DNA of 64,000 bases from positions 186,001 to 250,000 of the forward strand of contig BDIU01000048.1 of assembly GCA_002118135.1 (NCBI GenBank). The letters run 5' to 3'. The notes beneath the pieces were generated by a model. That model made no database searches. It was not told where the DNA came from and saw only the letters and a list, made by a program, of their open reading frames with translations. Below are positions 22,944 to 33,298 of this stretch, piece by piece (within the stretch, counting starts at the first letter, position 1; every line of letters starts with the position of its first letter). This DNA is from Trebouxia sp. TZW2008 (taxonomy: Eukaryota > Chlorophyta > Trebouxiophyceae > Trebouxiales > Trebouxiaceae). Both the position numbers and the translations under genes were made by a program.

Positions 22944-25900
22944 ATGTCCGGTACCGAGCTGCCTTCTGCCACGTCTCGCTTAGACATGATCATGAGGCTT
23001 GACATTGCTGGCCATTGTCGTCACTATGACGGGCAACACGGTCCCGGGTGCTGCCTCAGTTCCACAGACGACAGCATCAGGAAAATCAGCGGAAGATACG
23101 GTGCGCCAAGTCCCAAGCTGCGCGTAGCTCACTTTGAAGAAGCAAGGTGTTACGTCTGGAAGCCAACAGGTGTCATGTTGCAGGTTGTACAGACGATTGT
23201 GGGCTACACTGCTAGGTCTTGGGCTGTAGTTGTATACAGAATTCTGGTCCTGCTCACTGCGGGTCTGCTTTGGCTGCTTTCTCGATACAGTCCAAGAGTG
23301 AGGTCATGGAGCTTGCGCAAATGCCCTCTGCAGCAAGCAGACGTCGTGCATGTCAAGGTATAGAGCAGTTCACAACAGCGCTGTCTTTCACTGTCTTAGC
23401 TCACCTCAAGATACGTTTGGTTCAGTTTGCCAGCGGACACCAGGAGCTGGTCAAGGTTCACAAGCAGCACCTGCCTTCACCTGTGAGTACAGATGCAGAA
23501 TAGGTAGACTTCCCTGTCGGCTCCCTTGCCAACTCCGCGTCAGATAAACATCCTTGACTACTACCATCACACATGGTGCCTGAAGTCAATCACGTCTTGT
23601 GCAGCCACCTAAGCATGCAGCGCAAAGCACTGCCCAAAGGCTCGTCTACAACTCCCAAGTGGCATGGGCTGGCTCTTTCAATTCCTGCTGTTTGCCAAGT
23701 TGGATCTCCTGTCAGATTGCACACAGTTTGTGCTATCAGCAAAACCCACATGTGTAAAAGATGCAGGGCTTGCAGCTGCTTTGAGCTGGTCTTCAGATTT
23801 GCATGCATAGCCTGTCTACTGCTCAGTAATTTGATTCAAAGTTTCAGAATTGGCTTGCGCTGCAGTATGAGATTGGCCATCGCGCAAAGCCATTGCTGCG
23901 GTCCATTCGTCTGCAGCTAGTGGTGTATGTGTATGATGCTGCTAAGGACACCTTCAAAAAGTTGCCAGACATGCCAGTTGGAACCCCTTCCCAGGTCCAT
24001 AACGCAAAGTTGGCTCTGCGCCTAATAGATCAAGGTGACAATACTGACTGCCCCTTCACCTTGGCAAAATCAGCATATGTCGGGCACCTCAAATAGCCAC
24101 CTCAACTGTGCAGTACAATTCAGCACAGCATGGAGCTGGGTCAACTGTGCACCACCCGACATGCCTTCACAACAGGTTGTGATGAATTGGGAGCCATATG
24201 CACATGCTGAGTCCATTGCGTGTGCTGCATTGCTCAGTGCTGCTGTCATGTTCAGTGAGCCTTGCTGTAGAAACAGTTGACTCACTAGTCCTATCGAGGC
24301 CAGTGAGTCAGTCTCACTGCGACTGACTCCCTCACACAATCTACCAAAACATGACAACCTGCTGCGTGCTTCTGCCAAGCTGATACTGGCTGAGGAAACC
24401 TGGAAGTGATGCAGATTGTCTCACTAGGGAGGTTGTGTGTTTCTGTACAGGCGCTGATTGGTCTATACTGAGCGCCTCTAGCAGCTGGCAGCGTCAGCAT
24501 GTCCAGCAGCTATATGGGCTCAATGACATGTCAAATGGGCAGCCTAGCCTTTTCAAGATGGCAGGCACTGTCGTTGTGTACCCTCCCCACATTATCCAGG
24601 TACGTCCTCTTGTATGCGTTGAGCCGTACACTTTTGGTGTAGTTCCTGATGACAGGTTTCATTGCAACAATCACAGCTGCGACCCTGTTTCTCAGATGTG
24701 GGCATCTTGTGCTGCATACAAGATTACCAGAATTGATGTCAATATGCAATGTGCAATTATTGCTTTTGTGGCTCGCCCTTGCTTATTTGCGACCTGTGTT
24801 GTGAATTGAGCAAATTGGAGGGAGTTAAGGCGAGTAAATGTGAGGCTGTCTTGAGCTGAGATCCCGCTGTCTGGCTCATCCTTGCTGTAAAGCTGAGCTG
24901 AGCAAGTCCTCATCACAAGCACCTGCCAGGATCACTGTCAAAGTCGAGCATGCTTGTCAATACTTGTTTGTGCCTTACTGCACAGGGTATTGTCAACACA
25001 CATACTTTTGATACTTCTCATGACTGTAGCACCAAACTCCAGTGCTGTGTTCAAGCCTGGTCACAATCTGGATTGAAGTTGCTTTGAGACTCATCTGACA
25101 CAACAGTACATGTTCATGCTTGCTGACTCATGCTCATCTAGTACCAGGGCAGTACATAGTTGTATTTCAACTGACTCAATACCGTGTGCCTGCGATGTAG
25201 TTTCATGAGCTGATCTACCTCTGCTGTGTTGGCTACCACGTGCTGGCACTGAGTCTGCTGCTTATCACAGTCCTGTCCGCCTTCATTGCCACCAGAGCAT
25301 TGTACAACAAGCGTGTTCAACTCTTTGTGTCTGTTGGACAGCAGCGCCTGATTCCGATGGTGCACAGGCGGCACGTCAGGTGGGCGACATATTTGCTGTT
25401 GCTTGCATGTGGCCTGACTGATCGGACACATTTAATTGCTCCAGTACTCACCAAGCTGAGCCTGCTGAGCCTGTCTAGTATGCAGATTGATTGAAGATGA
25501 ATGTCTGTGATCACATATCGTGAGTTTGTTACACTCCGCACCCCATATGTCATAAAGGGTATAGGCTTCTCTCCAACCTCCCACGTCATTGCAGCTTTGA
25601 CCTTGTTTGCATAGCATAGCATGCGTGCTTCAAGCACTGCTCAAGTGGCATGTGATTCCACGCTTGCTTGTGCCTTTCATGCACCTCACCCCACAATGTA
25701 TGAGCAACATGCACTTCACCACCTCCCCCATACAAGGATTCTCACCGCAGTATCATTCGGCATCATAACATTGCATGAAGCCTACCATCACTATACCTTG
25801 GCACCATTCGTTGATCCAGACATGCACTGCAGCAGTCAGCATCAGGCTTCATGCGCACTTGTTTGTGCACTGTGAGCTGCAAAAAATGGCAGGAGTAGTC

Positions 25901-28900
25901 GCCCTTCTGGGTGACAGCGCCTGATGTACGCCATCTATTGAAGTCTGTACCTGGAATGGACTTGTGAAGTGTCATGGGTAAGCGTGTTGCATGACTGATT
26001 TGACATTCATCAGGCCAGTCTTACAATGTGCAAGCAACTACAGCCATATCTGTTGTGCAGTTTGGTCTGGCAGGGCTGCATCATCTCGGCAGTTGGTACC
26101 AGGTGACCAGGAAGAGCGCCCTGTGATTTTGGTCTTGCTTCAGGGCAACTGCCTGGTGGAGGAGTCCAGCCTGTCAGGCGAGGTGGGTCATTGACAACAG
26201 CCAATCACAACATGATTCTCTAAAGGGCATTGGTTGCAACATGAGGCACAAAAAATTCATTGTTGCTACGATATGTGATCTTATCGATTGTCCAAAGCTT
26301 GCTTGTCAGTGCATGTTTAGAATTTGGCTTTCAGATCAGCAACTAAGTAACCTGTTAGGCAAAGTGCACACCTCAGGAGCAAGTCAAGCATTCACTGCCT
26401 TGGCTCAACGTTTTTGCACTGTATGTGGTATGCTGTTAAGCCTCATGTGCAGCAGCAACAAGCTGCTTCCATGCATCTCTTACCACAAAGTCTCCAAGAT
26501 TTGTGTGAAAGACGCTGTTCTCTAAACAGGATGATGCACTTGACAAGCTTGCAGACAGCGCTTGTTATTGCTACTCTACAGTGCAACTACAGCTCAGGTT
26601 ACAGTGCGAAACAGATGCAGCAGCAACAGCAACTGCGTAATTATAATCTGTGCAACATTGTGCGGCATACGCATCAGTTTAGCTGTGAGTGATGTTGCAG
26701 ATACTCTCACGCCCAAGTGAATTGGGAATCTCAAGCTTGCAGACAGCAATTTGGTGGTTGCCTGCAGGCTGCTCAAGTACGCAAGTATAGCTATGAGCCT
26801 GGGGACAACCCCAACAATGCTGCATACCACCCCACCACCCATCAAGCCTACACTGTCTACGGTGGCACTACTGTCCAACAGGTGCAACCAATTACAAGAG
26901 CTGCAACATGCACATGGGGCACAGACCTTAGCATGCACAACATTCTGTATGCGTAGATTCTGATGGGTTGCAAGAGCTGCAAATATAAAACATGCTGCAC
27001 AGCCTCCAGCAAGCATAATACTCACCCTGTATGCATAGAGTCTGATGGTTTGCAAGAGCTGCAACATGACACGTGCTTCACAGACTCTAGCAAGCCCAGA
27101 TTCACCCTGTCTGCACACAATCCAATGGGTTGACATCACTCATTCTGCATGACAATCTGCTCTGTAGCATAACAAGCGTCAAGCATGGTCACACATTTTT
27201 GACCCAGGAAGCGACTGCGGTATCATTGCCTGATGCATGTGCACTGACTCCCTCACTGAACCCCAAGCAAACAGAGGCATCCTGTAAAACAACTTTGTCT
27301 TTGCCCAACACATACGAATATGTAGGTGTGGGGCATGCAAAAAGCAGCTGAGCTCTCCGTGCCTAACGCGTGTGCAGTCAATCCCTCTTGGACCCCAAAC
27401 TACCGGTTACATTGTGTATGACAACTTTGTCTTTGTGCACATGTATGTGGGGGGCATGCAAAGAGCAGCTAAGCTCTCCATGCCTCATGTGTGTGCACTC
27501 ATGTGTGTTGATCCCCAACCTTACAGAGGAATCCTGTAAGACATCTTGTCTTGGGGCAACACATATGTACATGTAGGTGTGGGGTGCTGGTGATACAGAT
27601 GAGGAAGTTCTTGGCATGGTGGTGAGGACTGGTACGCTGCAGCAATCTATTTTTATTGGAAGCACATTCTAGAATCTGAGTGCATGATGCAAAGCACATT
27701 TATGCAGACTTTGTACGGGGTCTGTTTGGAGCACATTCACGAGACCAAGTGCATGCTGCACATAATGTTCTCTCAGGCTTCATGTGGGTCTGACCTGTGC
27801 ACTTGGACCTTTGCATCCAGCTAAGACATTCATGCCATGTGCATTGTTCCAAAGCCACTTTGTGGGCAGTAGCTGCAGACAATGGCCATGTCGCAGCTTG
27901 AATGTTGCTGCAATATGTGAACATGGCAATTCTGCCAAGCTTGCTTGTCAGTGCAGTTTTGGGAGTCTGCTTTCAGATCACTAACTCAGTAAACACTGGC
28001 CACGTCTACTGCTTGTTTAAGCACAGCTGCAATTCATACTGCATTCTTGTTGCATTGACTGACAAGTCGAGGACCGACTCGTGCAAGCTGTTTGTGTCCA
28101 GACTGTACTCAACCATCCCGTGAATGCCTGTCTGAGGAGTGCTCACAGTGCTCAATCAATTCGGTTGGCAAGTCTTTTTGCAGGACGTCTATTTTGTTTC
28201 TTCCTTTGCTGTTACTTTTGCCTTTTCAACTTCTGAATCTTCGCATAATTGCGGCAGGGCTGAGGTCCACTATTGGCAGCATGTTGCGCCAGGTTGTGGC
28301 GCCAATGCGTGAGCAAGATTTGGCCCATGACCTTTTGCTGCCGGTGGCAAGCTCTCTTGCAACAATCGCAGCGTCACCCAAATTCGTTTGTGCTGATTTG
28401 AAGCAGCGTCAGTGTCATGCCACTCCAGTGCTCTGTCATGCTTCCTGTCCGGATGTTCCCAACTATTGGTCCATTGCCTGCTTGTCCTGCCAGCCATTGC
28501 AAGCTGACAGATCTGCACTGACTGTCTGAAATTTGCATGTTGTGAAGCAAGCATGCTCTCATGCGTTCTTTTCCCAGCTGCTTGTCCTGCCAGCCACTTC
28601 AAGCTTACAGATCTGCACTGCCCCTCTCAGTCACATTGGACTATATTAGAGACTCGTCAGGGGGCCCATACAGACTGTTTGTACTGAAGTTGATTGCCCA
28701 GTCAGATGGTACAGATGATGCTTGCTATGCCGACTTTCCTGCTAGCTTGCATGATGTCTGTGCCCATGACTGCTGTTGCCCTCATCAGCACAAAGTCTGT
28801 TGACATTTGCTGCAGAGGCATCATGTTCATGACACTGAAACCAGGCAGTTTGTTGTGCTTGAGCATGACATTTTGCCACTTGTTGTGTGACAGGGCAAAG

Positions 28901-31125
28901 CCACAGGAATGATGAGTTGTGCAGCCAAAGTTCCATGGCATGGTTCCAGTGGAAGGGGGCAGACTGACATCCTTACAGCCCATGGCATTCCGCTGGCCTG
29001 CACGTCTCAAGCTAGCAGCTGCCGTTTGCAACTCCCTCAACAGCATTGCCAAACACCAGGTGGTTGGCGATGTGGCTGATCAGCAAGCATGCCAAGCTGT
29101 GGAGGCCCACTTTCTGGTGAGAATTAGCAAAGTGCTCACCATTTTTCTTGTCCGTTCCCGTAACCCCGTCGGGGCTAGGAGCCACATGTACGTACTGTGG
29201 AGATGGCATCAATGACTTGCTTGCCCTAGCAGCAGCAGATGTAGGGCTAGCTATTGGCCATAGCCATGCTTCCGCAGCTGCTGCTATCTGCACTACATGG
29301 CCCTCTGTTGAAGGTATGCTGATGCTACAGTGATTTGCCATTGTAATGACTGCTGTGGTCACTGAGGCATTGTCGTCACCTTGAATTGTCCTTACTGAGA
29401 GGTGCCAATGCAGTCAAAGTGCAATGAATTGTTCCCAATTGCCTCGTCCTCACATGCGAATGTTGTTCCATTGAATGCCCGTACAACAAGAAGTCATTGT
29501 ACAACGTCAAGCCATAACCCAAGACAGACACACTTTGAGCTCAATTGACTGTCAGTGCCATTTTTGATTTGCAGTATCTATTGGGTTGCCTTGACCATGT
29601 CACTTGATGCTTTGTTGGGTCTTAGGGGCATCAGATACTGTTGATTCAGTAGTCGGGGAATACACATTGCCTTGCTGCTTGTGTTGCTGCAAGCAAAAGT
29701 CTGCTGGGTGGTTATGATTGCATGAGCCAGCCACTGCAACAGCAGCTGAATGTTTGATATGGTTAACGACAGTCAATACTTGCCTGTCAACTAGCTTCCT
29801 GTCCAATGTGTTCAATGCTGTTGCAGCATTTGTGAGCATGCTGCGTGATGCTCGGTCAACACAAGCAATCAAGCTCTCAGCCATCAAGGTACAGCAAGTC
29901 ACATGCAATGATCCTGCTGAACAGCATTACTTAGCCCTGCTGTCATGCCAAAACTGCATGGCATGAACTCAGACATGTTGCTCTGCTTCTATGCTTGCTC
30001 AACAAGCTGTGTTGCCTATGTTGCATACTGTTCTGCACTGTTGGAGAGCTTGTAGTGTCCTACAAAGCTCAGACATGTGGTATGTGTATGCAGTACATGG
30101 TGGGGTATACATTCCTGATGGCCACAGGTGTGAATACCCTCTTTGCCTGCAATGGAGCCAATTTCTCTGTCTTGCAGGTGAGGCTCCAGCCTCATGCTGC
30201 TGAAACGGACAATTCTTCTTTATACCATCTCATGTACATTCGGTCTCAATGTTCCAAGCCTCGCCATCCCTCCTTTGCGGTGATTTTGGTGCACCTCTGT
30301 CCTCTGTGAGGCTCATTCTCTTCTGTAGTAATTTGTTTGCAGCATAATCATCTGCTCTTCAATGCACTCACGCTTCAGCCCTGTACCAGTCTGATATTTG
30401 TAGTGTGACATCTCTTCTGGTAGTCCTGGAGCCCATGTCTGTTGTCATCAGCTGCTTGCATGACACTCATTTGAACAGTGACTTGCTTGTCACTGCTGTC
30501 TGTTTGCACGACAACAACATCAACATAGAGCCGTGCATGCTGTTAATGTAGCCGACGCTGGACTGTTGTCAAAGGCAAGAGCCTGCTCTGTGGTCACACA
30601 CCATCATCATAGCAAGTCAGCCTCAAGGGAAGCAGATCACTGGGCAAGCCTTTGATCTCCCTGCAACCCAAAGGTACCCCTTTTCCGGGTGCTCCTGTCC
30701 CAAATCACACTTCACATGGCGCGCGTGCATCCAATCTTACACACTGTTGTGCGTGCAACCCAACTCACAAGGCCGAGCTGTGCATTCGTTCCGTCTCTGG
30801 GCTCTCTACACAGGGTACCATGCACGGTCTCTTCAGTCCAAGCAAAATGCACAATTGGTATGCATACATTGACAAGGAGCTTTGCTGCTGCAGAGTCCCG
30901 TCATAGAGTTTGTGGCAATTACAATTGGGATTGTGGCTTGTCTGAGACCAGCAGCCCCACAGCTGACGATGTACATGCCATCCCAACGCTTGTGCACATT
31001 TCAGAACTGTGTGCTGGTATCCATCAGTCTGCTGGTCGCCATTGTGGGGTTTGCGGTTCTCATCAAGTTCACTGAGGATCAGCGGTGGTTTGCAGACAGC
31101 AACAACAGCAGTGATGTCAAGGGAC
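22944..31125 (+). CDS. P5B-type ATPase-like gene, catalytic core not found
   Basis: Membrane protein related to P5B transport ATPases (ATP13A2 group). Exons that join in phase: 22944-23357, 23866-23994, 24492-24599, 25201-25379, 26074-26182, 26768-26881, 27577-27631 and 28258-~28370; later 28925-29116, ~29180-29313, 29827-29888, 30073-30177 and 30894-~31125. Family marks: N-terminal hydrophobic hairpin, VGTPS, QLYGLNDM, ASSRQLVPGD, LLQGNCLVEESSLSGE (canonical TGES reads SGE here), VYGGTTV, VLGMVVRTG/LRSTIGSMLR, AVCNSL, VVGD, CGDGINDLLALAAADVGLAIG (hinge) and a transmembrane exon with CLRP and QRWF. The phosphorylation motif DKTGT and the roughly 250-residue ATP-binding domain are missing, and 29116 joins the next exon out of phase. 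The last C-terminal helices were not located. It is either a pseudogene with an internal deletion or a non-catalytic relative. Confidence 0.6.
26262..26360. repeat. dispersed intronic repeat (partner at 27901-27998)
   Basis: Two copies about 1.64 kb apart share AAGCTTGCTTGTCAGTGCA and CTTTCAGATCA, in the same order and spacing, within separate introns of the P5B-like gene. Confidence 0.7.
26945..27135. repeat. tandem repeat, about 85 bp, 3 copies
   Basis: Each copy holds TGATGG then TTGCAAGAGCTGCAA and, further on, a CACAG...AGCAAGC...CACCCTGT tail. Copies start near 26955, 27042 and 27118; the last is partial. They lie in the intron after the 26768-26881 exon. Confidence 0.7.
27229..27604. 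repeat. about 125-bp tandem repeat, 3 copies, overlapping an acceptor
   Basis: Units begin TGCCTGATGCATG, TGCCTAACGCGTG and TGCCTCATGTGTG (27229, 27360, 27481) and each contains ACTTTGTCTTTG or its variant and a GTAGGTGTGGGG-like end. The third copy runs into the exon at 27577, so the array duplicated an intron end including the acceptor. Confidence 0.75.
29381..29485. repeat. dispersed repeat, copy 2
   Basis: Related to 5590-5725 and 31200-31298, sharing the TGCAGTCA-AA, TTCCCAATTGC and CATTGA-TG-CC patches in order. It lies in an intron of the P5B-like gene. Confidence 0.55.
29946..30055. repeat. dispersed repeat (partner at 32823-32935)
   Basis: Both copies begin TGCCAAAACTG and share CAGACATGTTGCTCTGC (one change) and a GCTTGCTCA core. 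One is intronic in the P5B-like gene; the other is intergenic, 2.9 kb downstream. Confidence 0.7.
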
Positions 31126-31199
31126 GTGTCGACTTCAGTGGCTCATCTGTGTTACGACTGCCTTGATTATCCAGGAACTTGCCCTCAAAACCAATGTGT

Positions 31200-31298
31200 C
31201 CTTATTCAGAGTTTCCACTGCAGTCAGAACACAGTGATCGTTTCCCGAACACATTGTCTTTGCATCAATACCTGTCCTTACATTGAGTGTCCTTGATT
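31200..31298. repeat. dispersed repeat, copy 3
   Basis: Shares TTTCCACTGCAGTCAGAA and TTACATTGAGTGTCCTT with the copy in BDH intron 3. Confidence 0.6.
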
Positions 31299-31496
31299 AA
31301 AGCAGATATCTCTTGTGACCCCTCATTGGGAGGCAGATTTGTCGTAGTGTGTGCATTCTCGTAGTCGTAGTGCATAATGTCTTGCATAATGTTGACAGCA
31401 GCTCCGCCAGTTGTGGAATGTGCCTCACGTGCCATGTGCCTTTGCCTGCATTGATGCACCGTCATTGTGACAGTCTGTAGCGTTGACTGTTGTAGT

Positions 31497-31838
31497 CATG
31501 CCAACTGCTCGACATGTGTAAGCTTGCGTAAACCTGATGGCATTGCAAGGATGACATTTGCATCATGCATTTATGCACCGGCATGCCCACTGCTCGACAT
31601 GCGCAAGCTTGCCCAGGCCTGGTGGGATTGCAATGATTGATGTTTGCATTATGCACTATGCACTGTCATGCCAACTGCTTGACATATGTAAGCTGACCTA
31701 GGCCTGATGGTATTGCAATGTTTGGCACTTACGTATGCATTCATGCAACGTAATGCCAAATGCTTGACATGTGTAACCTTGCTTAGGCCTGATATTATTG
31801 TAATGATTGACAGTTGCAACACGCATGCCCGCTGATGG
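31497..31838. repeat. 85-bp tandem repeat, 4 copies
   Basis: Copies start at 31497, 31582, 31667 and 31752, a constant 85-base step. Each has TGCCAACTGCTCGACATGTG or a variant, an AGGCCTGATGG-like core and a CATTGCAATGATTGA patch. A partial fifth unit precedes them near 31441. Confidence 0.85.
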
Positions 31839-32132
31839 TTCCTGTGTGTTGCAGAATCCATTGTTGACCATGGTATGGGTGTCTGAGCTAAATTGTACCT
31901 TGTTGCCCACTGTAATCTTGCCATAGAAACGTATGGCTTCTGTCAGAAGTATAGCAGGGGAGAAATCATACTTTTCTCCACCTATGGTGTGTTCTGTATT
32001 TTCTGTGGTATATTGAGTCCAGTGTGGTTGAAAAATTTTGGTGCATTTCATTTTTTCAACTTTCCTACTGACTTTGGTTGGAGGTTCTACTGTATAGGCT
32101 GGAGCTTCATGATCTTGTACTGAATCATACAA
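31830..32132 (-). CDS. AT-rich minus-strand ORF, unrecognised
   Basis: An open frame from ATG 32132 with about 95 good codons before it runs into the 85-bp repeats. It is Lys/Thr/Glu-rich (KVSRKVEKMKCTKIF; GGEKYDFSPAILL) and uses far more A/T-ending codons than neighbouring genes. The composition is protein-like yet unlike anything else in the window. No family was recognised. It may be an exon of an inserted element or of a horizontally acquired gene. On the plus strand the same bases could hold the missing C-terminal exon of the P5B-like gene, but no open frame there fits. Confidence 0.3.
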
Positions 32133-33298
32133 ATTTTAGGTGCTTTATGGAGTGGGCGCAGGCGAAAGCGTCAAGTCGGCCCTGCAGTTGTGTCGTGTAC
32201 AACAATGTCAAGCTGAGTTGCAAGTGCTGCAGTGCGGCTGAAGGAGATGTAGAAGTAGTTATTTAGTTTCAATTAGCAGCAGCAGTATGTGTGAAGATAG
32301 AGGACTGATGCAAGTTATGCAAGCGACGTTGAGGTGGCCTGATGTTGGACTTGTGAATAAGCTCAGCTGACAATGCTGCAGCTGCAGCTGCCAGTCTTCT
32401 ATAGCAAAAAGACTTAAAGAAACCATTTGAGCTGAGGCAGCTTGGCAAATCTTGTGGCAAAAGCAAGAGCACAATGCAGTTCAAGCTCTCTGTCACAACA
32501 GAACCACCGGACTGAAGATGACACTGAAGGCTGCGCAGCACCAGCTAGTGCATTTACGCAGCACATATTGTGACTTCTGGTGCTGCAAAGAAATGTCCTG
32601 AGCACCCTACCAATACCTAACAAACATAAGATTAGTCCTAATCCTATTGCACTTAGCTGTGTTAACTCAGCAGCTGCAAGCATGCTGCAAGGAGAGTATG
32701 CTTCAGCAATCCGTCAACACAAAGAGATGCATAACATGCAGTGCAGCAATGCTTGGGAACACACTCAGTGACATACTTGTAGTAGCTCAAAGTCCACCTG
32801 TGTGGCGCTCAGTTTTGGCAGTGTGCCAAAACTGTAGGGCATGCAGTCAGACATGTCGCTCTGCACTTCTGCTTGCTCAGCCAGCTGAATTGTCTGCATT
32901 GCATGCTGCTCTAGCTAGATATCTGCACTGTGTGAAGGCTGAAGGGCTGGGTTGCTGCATGTAGTTCACTGCAAACGCATGGACACAATGAACACCATTG
33001 CAGCAGCTGCAGGATGACACACAAACAAGCAGTGTCTAGCTGACATCCAGCAGGACCGCCGTATCAACACAATCCCTTTTGCCTTCTAAGCTAAAGATCA
33101 GGGTCGTGTGAAAATATGCTGTGATGCTGAGTGTGTAAAGGCTGAGTGATGTGAGCACCAAAGGGCCTTCTGAAACAAATGTTGAAACTTTGGCGCCATA
33201 TTCACCTGTAGAAACGGCGCGTATCCTGAATTTCGATCTGCAACACCGCCTGGCTTGCTTGTTGCGCAGAACACCTAGCATCTGTCGTGAGGACTGTC
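32133..33298. other. intergenic, with one dispersed repeat
   Basis: Only short frames. It contains the second copy of the TGCCAAAACTG repeat (32823-32935). The upstream side of the LRR gene lies at the end. Confidence 0.45.

Noticed and set aside
28861..28912. degenerate DKTGT motif (CDRAKP or GKATGMM)
   Set aside because: The two readings are in different frames and neither matches beyond one or two residues, so it is not accepted as a catalytic site.
31497..31838. CRISPR-like array
   Set aside because: Units are head-to-tail copies without unique spacers between constant repeats, and the genome is eukaryotic.
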